Assembly: GCA_034231615.1 (NCBI GenBank)
Contig: CM067322.1
Coordinates: 67,255,354-67,319,353 of the forward strand
DNA: 64,000 nt
Source of the DNA: Meghimatium bilineatum
Taxonomy: Eukaryota; Mollusca; Gastropoda; Stylommatophora; Philomycidae
Direction of reading: 5' to 3'
In this document: positions 11,419-23,519 of the stretch, one piece after another
How positions within the stretch are numbered: position 1 is the stretch's first letter
Layout of the letters: the number at the start of each line of letters is the position of its first letter
Translations under genes and position numbers: made by a program
Notes under the pieces: model-generated
Told to the model about the DNA's origin: nothing
What the model saw: the letters and a program-made list of their open reading frames with translations, nothing else
Databases searched by the model: none

Positions 11419-11880
11419 TTATATGTTTATGTTTTGGGACTTATTTTCTATATCGCAATCCAATCTTTCATTTTCTGTAGAAATATATTTACTGTCTTTT
11501 CTCTACTTTTGATTTTAGTGTTGCAGGAATTAATGATGATCAGTTTTCTAGCTATGACACATTTGCTCCAGTGATATACAGTTATATTATGACAATGAAC
11601 GTTCTTCTTGATGTTTCCATTCTCATGTTGTAGGCTTATGCCAAAAGTAATGCCTAACATTTTGACTCTGGAATCAGTTTTATGTTATTATCTATATGTT
11701 TAATGGACTAGGTTACTGGCTAATTTCCTTATGTATTTTTTTTAATGTCAATAAGAGTATGCCAGTTTTGTATGCCAAGCATGGATTAAATGTTACAGAC
11801 GTTTCACTATTACATACAGGTGGAGGGTCCCATGGCATCTGCCGTCGGGGATGAAGATAACTCTTTATGTACTAAGCTGC
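11419..11880. other. No gene seen
   Basis: AT-rich, without recognisable features. Confidence 0.4.
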
Positions 11881-11884
11881 AACA

Positions 11885-12106
11885 ACTATTAGGTGGGGTA
11901 GCCAGTACACTTCCTTGCTGTTTTTACCTCCCCTAACTCATGCGTCAGGTACTCATTTACAGCTGAGTCGACTGGAGGAGTGGTTGTGTCAAGCGAGAAA
12001 TCACAAACCAGATTTTTTTGTACGGGCGTGGTTTCGAACCTGGCATGCTGTAACCCGATGATAGCAAGCAAGCTCAATATCAACTAGGCTACCGAGCTCC
12101 CCTCTG
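11885..12106 (-). mobile_element. tRNA-derived SINE
   Basis: The minus strand starts GAGCTCGGTAGCCTAGTTGA (box A), then GCCAGGTTCGAAACCACGCC (box B). The body has GTCGACTCAGCTGTAAATGA and AGTTAGGGGAGGTAAAAACA. The head differs from the SINE at 4190, but the GTCGACYCAGC...AAATGRGTACC centre is shared. Confidence 0.85.
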
Positions 12107-12179
12107 GTACATTTGTTAATAATTAGTTATATGGAACACACGACAAATATATTCATCAGCAGCAAATAAACAAACTTGT

Positions 12180-12600
12180 AGGTTATCAAGAATTACTTTT
12201 GGCAGTGGTGAGACAGTGTAAACCTGTTTCGCTTGGACATGTAATGAGACACAACTCACTTTCTAAAATTATTTTGCATGGAATAGTTGTAGGAGGAAAG
12301 AGAAGAGGCAGTAAAACATAATCATGGATTGACAACATCAAGGAATAGTATGGGTATAATTTTTCTACACTCATTGAATGGTTATGAATCCTTATTGGGC
12401 AAGAGCAAGAGTATACAACATGAAAATGGAAACCGCAAGATACAGAGGAAGACCAAGAAGAAAGCGTTACTAACATTCTGACACAGCACAGTATTACTGC
12501 ATATCAAGCGACCAAACATGCAATATCCCCAAAACTCATCGTCATTCAATCCTGCGACACCTCACAGCATTAAGCAGAGAAAAGACAATAGATAGTAGAT
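12180..12600 (+). mobile_element. Two joined LINE 3'-end fragments
   Basis: The first part encodes VSLGHVMRHNSLSKIILHG, GGKRRGSKT and SWIDNIKE. From about 12410 a different lineage begins: MKMETARYRGRPRRK then NILTQHSITAYQATKHAIS. The second part matches 21600-21800, the lineage-1 3' end. Several stops are present. Confidence 0.72.
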
Positions 12601-12847
12601 ATACTGAATGGTTGAGGACAGAGGTGTTTGGAGGGCTTTTTGTGTTGATATCTCCCATATGGCATCCCTACAAATCTCACAGGTTTATTAAATCTTATTA
12701 TTCAACGTTGAAACTGTTTCTGTATGATAACCCAAACTGCTACAATGTCTACTTGGTTCCTTTATTATTTCTTATTATACATCTTCTGGATATACAAAGT
12801 ATTCTTTGCAAACTTTTCATGTCTGTTGTTATTCATTGATTGATCTT

Positions 12848-12960
12848 GATGTCTGGGGAATCTTCTTGAGATACTAGTTAAACCATTTGCCTTGTGTTCA
12901 AGAGATCCTGAGCTATAGAGTTCTGTGCTATGACTGATACTCTCAGCAGGCAGCTTTTGT
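12848..12960 (+). mobile_element. Possible SINE fragment
   Basis: TGTGTTCAAGAGATCCTGAG followed by AGAGTTCTGTGCTATGACTG parallels 31520-31640 (GGTTCGAATCT, GAGATCCTGGGGG, AAAGTTCTGTGTTATGAGTT), which has a good box B. Diverged copy. Confidence 0.5.
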
Positions 12961-13900
12961 TCTTCTGGGAGGGGTGGTCACATATGGGGGACCACAAGAA
13001 CAATGAAATCAATTGTTTACTCTTTTTGTTGTCATTGTCAGTTTTGACATGTGGTAGTACAACAGTAAACCATGACCAATCGGCAGTAGAAGACATGTTC
13101 TCTGAATTAATTAGACCTTCATTTGTTCCTTTTCTTGATTATTCCCGTATTTTCCGTTGGTCAATATTTTTATACTTGGAATCACATGCCAAAAATAGCC
13201 ATAGCTACTCCAAGCATATACATAGTAACCAATGGAAAATATGTATAATCAAAAATGTACTGAATGAAAGCCTGTTTACTTTTTGCAGTTAGGTCTTATA
13301 GAACTGCCGATGGTCACGAGTAAACTGCGTGAACTTAAAAGGTACATGAGACAAAGAAAGTCAGAAAGGATAAATCTGGTACAATATTAACCGAAATATT
13401 GAAAACAAAGTTGAATATCTAAAATTATAAATGCTGTTATTGATCATCAACAATAATATACATTTTATATGAGCAGCAGACATCACTGACTAAATATATA
13501 TTAATGATAGGGGGGGCCTATAATAAAATATAAACCAATCTTTCAACTACAAACCATTTACTAATATATATTTCTGTATGTGTGTATCATGTGCAATGTC
13601 ATCACACCAACTTATGTTCATTAGTTCAGAAATAAATTGGTCGAGTCTATACATGGCTGGACTAGAATAATCCTTGGACAATGTGGGCAGGGTATAATCT
13701 CTACATCATGTGTTTTTTCTGCATGTGTCATTCTATCAAGTGTCTGTTGTACAGAGGCTAATCACTTACATGTTTTCTTATCTGTTGTGGTATCCATTGC
13801 TTCCTTAAATATTTGGATGTGTATCAGTTAGTATAACTGATATTCTGTTCATTTCGCATAACTTCAGTTTTTTTTCCTTCAAATTTATGCTTGTGCCATT
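12961..13900. other. No gene seen
   Basis: A 120-residue plus-strand frame at 12930-13292 lacks any family resemblance or codon character. No repeat recognised. Confidence 0.4.
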
Positions 13901-13904
13901 ATCC

Positions 13905-14660
13905 CATCTATATATTCTTTCACTCCTGCAATCTATCCTCATGTGTTCCTTCACACCTGCAATCTACCATCATGTGTTTTTACACAGGCATCTTACTAAT
14001 ATACAGACCTATACTATAATATCTGCAGTTTACCATATTATATACCTTTCAAACCCGCAGCTTACCATCATATATACCTTTCAAACTCGCAGCGTACCAT
14101 CATATATACCTTTCAAACTCGCAGCTTACCATCATATATACCTTTCAAACTCGCAGCTTACCATCATATATACCTTTCAAACCCGCAGCTTACCATCATA
14201 TATCACATATGCAGCTAACCATCATATATACCTTTCACACCTGCAGTTTGCCATAATCTATGATATCACACCTGCAGCATAACACAATATATGCTATCAC
14301 ACCTGCAGTTTACCTTCATACATGCTATCACACCTGCAATTTACTATCATACATACCTTTCACACCTGCAGCTTACAATCATATATACTATTCCATCTGC
14401 AACTTACAATCATATATACCTTTTACATCTACAACGTACTATCATAAATAAGATCACACCTGCAGTTTACCACCATGTGTACTATCATACTTATAGCCTA
14501 CCATCATATCTACCTTTCATAACTGCTACTATTAAATATTCCTTCACACCTGCAACTTATTATTATATATACCTTCACAGTTGCAACTTATTATCACAAC
14601 TGTAGCTTACCATCATTTATACATTCCCACCTGTAACTTACCACTATATCCTTCATTTCA
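13905..14660. repeat. Degenerate 32-bp minisatellite
   Basis: The core around 14034-14200 repeats CTTACCATCATATATACCTT plus TCAAACTCGCAG. The flanks are diverged (CACACCTGCAGTTTACC and similar). Roughly 19 or more units. Long open frames here are repeat artefacts. Confidence 0.88.
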
Positions 14661-15300
14661 TTTCAAAAATGGATTTTCTGATGATCTGACAATAAGTGAC
14701 CTTCGTGAACTGCTAGTCTAGTAAATGAATATAAGGTGTAAAATGTATGATACGTTTCATGGGTGCTATAATATGTTAGGATATCTCCTTATTACAATGT
14801 GGTTTATACTATCAAATACATATATACAACAAATCAAGATATCACACAAAACCAGAGTACATTACCATTAGTATTAAATAAATAAAATATCAAAAGCAAA
14901 TCTGGTATTATTCTGGTGAAGACAGTTATAAATAAGATGGAATCAATAACAGAAGAGCATGTATAAGTAAATGATCTCTTTAAATGAATACATTTTGTGA
15001 CTTGAGCTAGAACTTGCTGTTGCCCAGCCTTAAATGTTACAAGTTGTTAACATATCCTATTCAGGATGTAGCCATAAATCCAGTATTATTTGGCTGTATT
15101 GTTTTTCTAGGCAATATAAATATGTTAAGTAGGTGGCCACTGTTTTATGAATGGTCCAGATGCACAGTTGCCTTCTGTACCTTGGCTATTCAATATATTC
15201 TCTGTATCACACTGCCACAGAGATAAACTCTTTATATATTAGAAGAAAATATATCTACAAAATATACATATTTCATATTTAAAATGTTAAATCTGTAAGT
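14661..15300. other. No gene seen
   Basis: AT-rich with no recognised features. Confidence 0.4.
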
Positions 15301-15302
15301 TG

Positions 15303-15570
15303 GTTTATTCTTCTTTTGCATTCATTCTCAAACTCCTGTACATTAGCAGGATGTAGTCCGGAGAATGGAATGCATTGTGTCATGGTTTACAGCTTGGCTG
15401 TCATATCTACATCTTTCAGCCCGACATATCGGACTTCAGCATTGTTTTTGGTTTCCTTTGACCTCAGGTCAGGCAATTCACCCACCACCTAAAACCTTAT
15501 TAGTCGCCTCATACATAGATTCAGATCAGTGTTACTGTTTTTGCTCCCTTTTTTTAGTTAACACACAGGA
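15303..15570 (-). mobile_element. (GAA)n-tailed repeat, family A
   Basis: The plus strand shows a TTCTTC run, then ATTCTCAAACTCCTG, GATGTAGTCCGGAGAATGG, TCATGGTTTACAGC and AGTCGCCTC. On the minus strand the trinucleotide run becomes a 3' tail, typical of a SINE or LINE 3' end. Moderately diverged. Confidence 0.75.
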
Positions 15571-15644
15571 AAAGTTGGTTTATTAATGATACAAACTTTA
15601 TGGTAACTATTAATGAAAAACAATGAGCTTACTAGATTTCTAAC

Positions 15645-15985
15645 AGAATGTAGTCCAGAGAATAGAGATGCATTGTGCCATCGTTTTATTTACTCCCTCT
15701 TCTTCTTCTTCTTCTGCATTTGTTCTCAAACTCCTGCAGATTAGCACGATGTAGTCCGGAGAACGGAATGCGTTGTGTCATGGTTTACAGCATTGCTGCG
15801 ATATCTGCGCCTTTCGGCCTGACACATCCATCTTCAGCATGACTTTGGGCCATTGGCCCTATATGGGATGGGACAGCCAACTCCATCCCATAACCTCCTT
15901 AGTTGCCTTTTATGACATGCGTGGAAGGTAAACAGTGTTGCTATTCTTTGCTCCCCTTTCGGGCCCCTGCAACACACGGGCGATT
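15645..15985 (-). mobile_element. (GAA)n-tailed repeat, family A, plus partial copy
   Basis: 15703-15985 is the best copy: TTCTTCTTCTTCTTC, CTCCTGCAGATTAGCACGAT, GTAGTCCGGAGAACGGAATG, TATCTGCGCCTTTCGGCC and CTCCTTAGTTGCCTTTTATG. A partial copy (ATGTAGTCCAGAGAATAG) precedes it at 15645-15700. Confidence 0.82.
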
Positions 15986-16019
15986 TACCCCCTCTGAGTA
16001 GGAGGTCTTCCTCTTATAG

Positions 16020-16150
16020 AATTTCACACCGCTGAGAAATAGGAGTCTTCTGGGTATTAAATAAAGCAACGGAGAAACCCCCCCCTCCCCCCATTATACA
16101 AGGGTACAAGAGCTCTATTTCTAAAATTCCTGGGAAACAAACAAGCAACA
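16020..16150 (+). repeat. Dispersed repeat shared with 21070-21190
   Basis: CTTCTGGGTATTAAATAAAG, GGAGAAAC and GGGTACAAGAGCTCTATTTC have counterparts at 21085-21165. Family unknown; at 21 kb it sits next to a lineage-1 LINE, so it may be untranslated LINE sequence. Confidence 0.55.
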
Positions 16151-16379
16151 AGCTTCAGCAGACCTTACTATAATAAGAGCAAGTTCATAAGAAACATGTT
16201 ATAATAAAGTTTTATAAAAGAAAGCAACATTTATCATAACAATCTTTGCTGTTGTGATTATTAAAATAAGATGATGGCTAGTGAATGGAACAAGTCAAAT
16301 AAATTAGAATAAACAGTAATGGCTGACCCAAAATATATCAGGACATTCGTAAAATCAAGTACAGATTCACTGTATTTTC

Positions 16380-16515
16380 TACAGATTATACTCACTTCTC
16401 CAGATTATACCCACTTCTCAAGATTATACTCACTTCTCCAGATTATACTCACTTCTCCAGATTATACTCACTTCTCCAGATTATACTCACTTCTCCAGAT
16501 TATACTCACTTCTCA
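16380..16515. repeat. 19-bp minisatellite
   Basis: About seven copies of CAGATTATACTCACTTCTC at 19-bp spacing (16382, 16401, 16420, 16439 and on). Confidence 0.94.
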
Positions 16516-16837
16516 AAATAATACCCAGTTCTCACTGAATTTGACCATATTGACATTTAGTATATTTTGGCCATTGACATATTGTTATAAACATTGAAAT
16601 AAAACAATTTAGTGGTTCAATCAAGCCTTTGGGCATTTATACATACTTGGTTGCACACTCCACAGACAAGGAGTTTTCATTTGTCTTTATCCTTGGATAT
16701 GTTGTCAGTCTCATTCCATGTAATTCATATCTATGTTTAGTTCTTAATGTGCTCTCTCCAAGTTTTCCTAGGATTTTCCTCTCTATTCCATGTTATTAAT
16801 CTTCTAGCTATATTATTTAGTCAGCAAAATTTGGAAT
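16516..16837. other. No gene seen
   Basis: AT-rich and without recognisable features. Confidence 0.4.
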
Positions 16838-17050
16838 AGGGAAATAAAGTTTTGTTAATCACGGGAAGCACATAATAACACACACAAATTGACATTTTGA
16901 CCAAAAGACTTTTATCAAGAACAAATAACAACAAAGCGATGAGCAAGAATGACACTATTGATGTTCGCATGGAAGAACTAAATATAAATATAACCTGAAA
17001 GAGTAAAAACTAGAAGGCCAGAGGTGAAACAACACAAACATTGATGAAAC
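16838..17050 (+). repeat. Penelope-like element flank repeat
   Basis: Homologous to 2745-2995 (inverted) and to both arms at 51430-51735. It lies directly upstream of the Penelope-like RT fossil. The position fits the LTR-like (pLTR) flank of Penelope elements. Contains TTTTATCAAGAAC and AACCTGAAAGAG landmarks. Confidence 0.7.
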
Positions 17051-17059
17051 ATAGAAATG

Positions 17060-17870
17060 CTAGAACAACAGGATATTATCCATATGAGTGATTGGCACTT
17101 CTTTGACCAAATCAATGGTGTCATCATGGGCACCAAGTTGGAAACCCAGATATACCTGCTTGCTTATGGACCACATTGAGCACCAGGTATGGATATAGTA
17201 GGCCCTTCCCAATGGTATTCCGTAGAATACATCAATGATGGGATTGGCATCACAGATATGGCTGATGCTGATCTGTCTTGCTTCATCAATAACTGTCACC
17301 CGACCATCAAATTCACATCTGAGATCTCCACCTCTCATGTGAACTTTCTTAACATACCGGTATTCATCACCATCAACCCTCCTGTCATAGCACATTGGCA
17401 TGCTATATGCCGACTGATGCCCATAGCATTCTCCTCTAAGCCCCCTCTCATCCCTGTCTGTCATGATTCCCTGCTAATCTCTCAGCTTCTCCACCTGTGG
17501 CTGTTTGTGTAGTGGGGGAAGAGGGCTCTTGAGAAAGCCCAGGAGATAATGGGTGTCTTCAGACATCGCATATACCCTGACATGGTCCTTAGGTCTGCCC
17601 TATTTCGAGTGTGCAGTCTCTTCCACAAGATCACCCTCAAGGGTCTTCTCTGAGGTCGTCCTCCATGTACAGGGTCAAACTTGTTCTCACCTTACACCCT
17701 CATATTTCTGCTGTCCGTGATGTCCTATTCCGATGTCTTCTTCTTCTTCAGTCGGATCCCAATATGCATGATGAGTTCTGCAACCTACTCAACTGTGAAT
17801 CAGGAAGCCATTGCTCCAGCTAGGCAAGAGATTGTCCAAGTGGATGAACCAACAAGCTTTGAAAGATAAA
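17060..17870 (+). mobile_element. Penelope-like retroelement RT fossil
   Basis: Plus-strand fragments in more than one frame give FDQINGVIMGTK, then a degraded catalytic segment near 17220, HPTIKFTSEISTSHVNFLN, and further on LHPHISAVRDVLFRCLLLLQ with SDPNMHDEF. This order, and especially HPTIKFTxEIS...NFLD and LLQSDP, is characteristic of Penelope-like reverse transcriptases. The element is broken, with several breaks, truncated, and shows no endonuclease domain. Old. Confidence 0.82.
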
Positions 17871-18690
17871 CCAGCACGCTAGATACTAAGCTAGTTTTAA
17901 TCTCAAGGCCAAAAAAGTGCAAGCCAAGTGAAATCTATAGATTAATGTATTTCAGGAAAATCTATTGATCACTATGCTCTGTCTGTTTAGTCCAAGATCA
18001 AAATATTTGTATTTTGAAAGTTGCAAAGACAGAATACAGAATTTTGAATAGACATACAACTAAATGACCACAAAAGAATGGCTAAATGTTTCTAAATGCC
18101 ATCTTCAAGTGTATAACCATATAGTAGGACACCAGTATCAATTAGTAATTCATTACATACAACTCATTGTCAACATAAATGCATCAACTCTGTTTATGAA
18201 AAGGTTTGATTCATAAAAATATGGGTCACTGATTTGAAGTTGTTATCCAAGATCTGACAACTGTGAAAAACTAGCTAAGATCCTGTGACATAGAGAATAA
18301 GCCTGTGTAGTGGTGCTCTATATTGTTCAAATCAGAAGGAACAAATGCTCAAGCGCAAGGAACAAATGCTCAAGCGCAAGGAGCAGCAGTCCAACAATGT
18401 AACATTCCTACGCTTCTTCAAGAGATCAAATCAATCATTGATCAGCAGATTTAGTCAAGAAAAGACATGTTCATCTCATGTCTGCCCAACTCCAACAAGC
18501 TTGCTTTAGACTATCTGTCAAGATGAATAAGGCCATATATAAATGGAAGGTGGACATGTTCCTGAAAATATTCGATGTTATTGGTAACAAAAACTGAATA
18601 TTTACATAATCCATGATATCAATTACAATATGGTATAACAGCATTTTCAGACACATTTTGAAATGTACCATTTTAAAAACATCATTCTCA
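17871..18690. other. No gene seen
   Basis: A tandem doublet of about 20 bp (CAAATGCTCAAGCGCAAGGA) at 18343-18383 is the only structure noticed. Confidence 0.45.
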
Positions 18691-18697
18691 TAGTGTG

Positions 18698-18935
18698 TGT
18701 ATATATATATATATATATTTGAATCCCTAAAAAAACACAACCTTTTATAAAAAGTTTCTATATTTAATAACCCTTTTCCAAATCCCTCTAAAATGAGATA
18801 TTTAACAACACTTTTTAAAACTCTTCTATAGCACATCCTTTTATAACAAATTTCCATATGTAGCAACACTTTCAAAATTTCTCTATAGTGCATACATTTA
18901 TAACAAATTTCTAAAACCCTACTAACAACACTTAA
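18698..18935. repeat. Short (TA)n and degenerate 60-bp minisatellite
   Basis: A brief TA run at about 18698-18718 is followed by about four diverged units of about 60 bp containing CCTTTTATAACAAATTTC or similar and CAACACTTT. Confidence 0.65.
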
Positions 18936-19129
18936 ATATTCCCAATTACATTTATTCTTTATTGGTTATATCGTATATAGCAAATTTCTGTTATTACATA
19001 AATATTTCATCGGTCCAGACTCAGTTGCTATAATGGGATTTGAAGCTATCATGTGAGTTTTGTTTTATGTCTCAGCAGGTGAACTATAAATAGTGGAAGG
19101 TGGACTATGTGAAGTTTTATTTTGATCAC

Positions 19130-19815
19130 AAATATTTCACACATTAAAATATGTGAGGAATAATTCTCCCTTGATCAAATACAATTCACATGTAAAAACA
19201 TGGTGGGTCAGTGTTCCCTTGACTTCATACATAACATATTGAAATATGTGGTGGATCATCTTCCCTTTGGTCACATAAATTATACATCTAACTATATGAG
19301 GTTTCTGATATATCACATACGAGTATGTCAGATCAAAGTTATGTCCCATATATCATATATTAATGTGCAGGATATCTATTCTGTCCAATATATCATAAAT
19401 AGATTTGTGGGATGTTTGTTCTGTCATATATCATATACAAATGTGTGGGTTCTATGTTCTGTCAGATATGATATAAAAATGTGTGCAATGTATAGTCTGT
19501 CACATTCCATATATAAATGTGTGGGATATTGTTCAATCACATATCATATATACATGTTTCCTATATTTGTTCTGTACAATATATCATATACAAATGTGTG
19601 GCATGTTTGTTTTGTCTCATATATAAATGTGTGGCATGTTTGTTTTCTCTCATATATAAATGTGTGGGATATATATTCTGTCACATACCATATATAAATG
19701 TGTGGGATGTATGTTCTGTCACACACACACATATATATGTATATATATATACCATATGTGTGAGATATATGTTCTGTCACATATCATATATGGATGTGTG
19801 GAATTTATGTTCCAT
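19130..19815. repeat. Degenerate minisatellite, unit about 38 bp
   Basis: Repeated variants of TCATATATAAATGTGTGGGA plus TGTTTGTTCTGTCACA. It is interrupted near 19718-19760 by an (AC)n/(AT)n run. Open frames across it (such as 19200-19697) are artefacts. Confidence 0.85.
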
Positions 19816-21065
19816 CCAATTTTTCTTCCTGGTTCAACTCCAGGCTGCAGTCTCTCAAGAACTGTCCGTGTCCTCCCAATTGGTCCTGGATCTCCCAGAC
19901 TAATTCCTGTATCTATGATTCACATGCCTCCTGTTGTGATATCCAACTCTTAAATTATGAGAAACCACTTGAAGTGGCTCTTAGTCACCCGTATTTTTAT
20001 TAGCATTACTTTTCATAAAGCAGCTCATAAAAATGTAATTTAATTTACATACACTAAGAGTGAATCCTCTACCATTCTACAGTAGAGGATGCACCATTTT
20101 AATTAAGACTGTTCTCTTTTAGGTCTGTAGGTGTGTATTTTTAGACCATTGCATACCACTGAAAGTTCTTCATTACAAATGTAAAGATTTGTTTAACATG
20201 GCTCAGAGACATGGGTGATGACAAGGACAACCCAAAATAAATTATAATCATTCATGAACAAATGCTTGAGAAATATTTTAAGTATTAAAAAAATATATAT
20301 ATTAATAGGAACATGTGTTACACAAAACTACCACTAATAATGATAAGATAATAAACAGAATGATAATAAAAAGAATAAGAAAAAACTGTTGGTCTAAGAT
20401 CTTCATTGGAACAAACATGATAAAATAAATGATATAAAATAAAGAATACTACAAAAAATTATTTGTATAATATATTAAACCGTGTAATGGCCAAAGGACG
20501 GATGGATAATGATTGTCGGACTTTTTGCGGCTGACTGGTAATTGTATTATAAATTGACAAGACAAAAAAAAAAATGAAAGGGTTTGGATGAAAACAAAGC
20601 AGATTTGCCTATAAATCATGTCTATGAAATGCAGATTGATTGGACACATTCTGGGTGAGGTGGAATACTGTAAACAGGAGAGAATTTGTCTGTGAGCAGA
20701 ACTTGAGGGTCAAGGTCTTTATACTAATGAGAGTTTGAGTCTTATGGGCATGAAAGAAAGTGCTGGAAAAGCCATCACACTAAACATATCAAAGCTCTTA
20801 GTTTCTTGTAAACCATAAAGATTGAAACAAATAAACAAGCAAATACAGTTTGTTTAATTACAAGACTTGTCATTGTATGTGCCTTCTTATTGTAATATAG
20901 CAACATGTGGAAGGTCACATCTCATCAATCGGTATGTAGCAGCAAACCACTAGTAGATGACATGCTTGTATAGTGAGGATATTATCTTGTGGAAGCCTTA
21001 CAGTACTTCATCTATACAACTATGTTTCTACACTCTCTGATAGGAACTTCTTTTTTTAAAAATTG
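19816..21065. other. No gene seen; small hairpin
   Basis: No family recognised. ATCCTCTAC and GTAGAGGAT around 20069-20094 form a 9-bp inverted repeat with a short loop. Confidence 0.4.
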
Positions 21066-21069
21066 TACT

Positions 21070-21810
21070 CAGCTGAGAGTTGGTACCTTCTGGGTATCAA
21101 ATAGAGCTCTGGAGAAACATATCCTTGCACAAATGGATACAAGAGCCCCATTGCTCACAATTCATGGAACTGACATAAATAACTATAGCAAACAAAATAT
21201 ATTCATGGAAATATCTTGAGAGCATTTTTTCAGATAATGGAAGAATCGACAAAGATTGAGACAAGAATTTAAAAAGCCAACTATATAAATTATGAAATTA
21301 AACCAATGCTGCAACACACATCTATCCCAATGGAAACCAAAAGGCAAATCATAAATGAAATCTTTATACCATGATTGTGCTATCAATGTCAGACATGAAC
21401 ACTAACTAAAGAACAAGAAAGAAAGTTTACTACATGTTAAATGAGATGTCTAAGAACAGCAATAAAGAAAACAAGTATTACTGGAGCATTACTTTCATAC
21501 AGTTTTACTAGCAGTACCACCTTTTATTGATAAACAAAACAAGAAGAGATCATGTGAGAAATGAGGAGAATACAAGTAGTATTCAAACACCATCTGTGGT
21601 GAAATATATTGGAGCATACATGAAAATGGAAAAAGCAAGATGCAGAGAAAAACAAAGAAGAAGGTGGTTGAAGGAGTTACCAATATTCTGAGATGTCACA
21701 ATATACTGTATTTCAAGCTACTAAACGTGCCATAGCTTGAAAACTTATTGTCACTCAATCCTTTGACTAACAGCAAAAGCCAGACAATAGACAATAGATA
21801 TCTATTATAG
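21070..21810 (+). mobile_element. LINE RT C-terminal fragment, lineage 1
   Basis: Broken frames give NGRIDKD, YEIKPMLQHTSIPMETKRQI, NEIFIPWLCYQCQT and RKFTTCEMRCLRTA, then MKMEKARCREKQRRRWLKEL and a 3' end like 12480-12600. The block order matches 5270-5880, with a gap and many stops, so it is an older copy. Confidence 0.75.
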
Positions 21811-22105
21811 TTACACTGACCACTTTTCTCTCTATCTTACTTCCATGACCTGAATCTGTGTTTTCTGGGTCGTACATTGTTGATGTCATCAATTAAATAT
21901 GTCAAGATAGATGTGCAGGTAGAGGGATGTGTAACATTAATAAAAAGAGTCCTTGATTTATTTTCTATGCACAAAGATAACTGTAGTGACTGACACAATA
22001 GCACTGTGTGTTGTGTTAGGTGACACAGTTAATCATGTCTCCTTATCCCCAAACTTCTCCACTCCTATTCTTATTGATCTGTGATTTACTGTTAACAATC
22101 AAACA
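21811..22105. other. No gene seen
   Basis: Nothing recognised. Confidence 0.35.
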
Positions 22106-22109
22106 TATA

Positions 22110-22182
22110 TATCTTTTGCTTGAGAAGTGGTTAGAGTGTTGGATTGCAAATTGGATTGACCAGGTTTACTTTCTGGTTCAAT
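22110..22182 (+). mobile_element. Weak tRNA-like SINE head
   Basis: GAGAAGTGGTTAGAGTGTTG resembles box A and TCTGGTTCAATAATAG a degraded box B at tRNA-like spacing. No clear body follows. Confidence 0.35.
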
Positions 22183-22186
22183 AATA

Positions 22187-22315
22187 GAGATTCATAGATT
22201 GATACCTAGATCCCTAAGTTCAGAAAATAGAGATTAATAGATTGATACCTAGATCCCTAAGTTCAGAAAATAGAGATGAATAGATTAATACCTAGATCCC
22301 TAAGTTCAGAAGGAA
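22187..22315. repeat. 43-bp tandem repeat
   Basis: Three units with GATACCTAGATCCCTAAGTT and CAGAAAATAGAGATTAATAG. Confidence 0.92.
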
Positions 22316-22319
22316 AAGG

Positions 22320-22510
22320 TTGGAGCACTTGTTTTAGGAAGTGGGCCAGAAATATAATTTTTTTGGAGGGTAATGGACGGGCCAAAAAGCATCTTTTATT
22401 TAGTCCCTTACAGTTCCAATTCTAAGTTGAGGGGCAAGTGTTTTTAAATCAGCCTGATGGGCTAAGTAAAATAGCTTGGCAGGTAGAATGTGACTTGTCA
22501 GTCTTTTTAA
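22320..22510. repeat. Possible decayed hAT-like repeat
   Basis: GTGGGCCAGAA and AAATCAGCCTGATGG parallel 63700-63800, a candidate hAT MITE. Ends are not clear. Confidence 0.3.
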
Positions 22511-22599
22511 TAATAACTTCAATTTTGCTATATCTACGGTATGTTGCCATTATTACAATGTTTTCAAATATTTCCTTGCCACATCTGAAGTATAAGCTA

Positions 22600-22830
22600 A
22601 ACTGTGTAGTTATGTGGCTCAAGTACTGTCAAAACTGATATATACAGTAATGTGGCTCAAGTACAGTCAAACCTGATTTGTACAGTAATGTGGCTCAAGT
22701 ACAGTCAAAACCGATCTGTGTAGTAATGTTGCTCAAGTACAACCAAACTGGTCTGTGTAGTAATGTGACTCAAGTACTGACAAAACTGATATATGCAGTA
22801 ATGTGGCTCAAGTACAGTCATGAGGTCAAA
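22600..22830. repeat. 38-bp minisatellite
   Basis: About six units of ATGTGGCTCAAGTACAGTCA plus a variable AAACTGATCTGTGTAGTA half. Landmarks at 22614, 22652 and 22690. Confidence 0.9.
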
Positions 22831-23515
22831 AACATAATGAAAGACTGGCCAGATCATTAATTTATCTAGGTAAGACTACAGTCCATCTATCTAATTAAAA
22901 AAGGTGCTAAAGACAAAGATAACTGGCCAAGTGCACAAGAGCCATCAGGATGACATGGACACACTAATAGAAATGTCAATATCTACAAACTTGCTTTCAT
23001 TGAACAAACAGGAGATGCATTGTGGTCTCTATCATGAAAAGTAAAAACCAAATGGAATTCTGTAAGATTTATAAAAGATAGAGAAATTTATACAAGATAT
23101 GACATTTCAGACATAGACAGTATTATTTCATGTAAACGTGAATAAAAAGAAGTTTCGGTTTATATGTATTCTTTGTAAGCACACTTTCTTCATTAATTAG
23201 TACCTCTCATAAGAATAAATATTTTTTGATTATGTTAAATGCATGCTCCCATGAAGGTCGATACACTTCAATTGGTTTGAGACATTGTTTTTCTTGACAG
23301 AAGATAACTATTTACATATTTTATTAAAAATTGATGCAAAAAAACGTACATCATCAAATAGAGCTAAACAAGCACTTGCATTAGAGCTTCATTTGTCTTG
23401 TGAATGGACAATTGGAGATTAAAAACAACAAACATGTAAATACAATATTCCCTTTTCAGATTACTAAAGTGTGCAGGAGAATAGTCTTAGTACTGTATTT
23501 TCATTAATTAAAACT
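22831..23515. other. No gene seen
   Basis: AT-rich with no recognised features. Confidence 0.4.
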
Positions 23516-23519
23516 TATA

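Noticed and set aside
13887-14605. Open frames with IYTFQTR and AITPA-like repeats
   Set aside because: They follow a degenerate 32-bp minisatellite in several frames with no codon bias or family match.
17060-17464. 134-residue minus-strand open frame
   Set aside because: Antisense shadow of the Penelope-like RT fossil, whose plus-strand motifs are recognisable.
19200-19903. Cys/Tyr-rich plus-strand frames of 165 and 128 residues
   Set aside because: Frames through a degenerate TGTGTGGGATAT minisatellite; both strands are similarly open.
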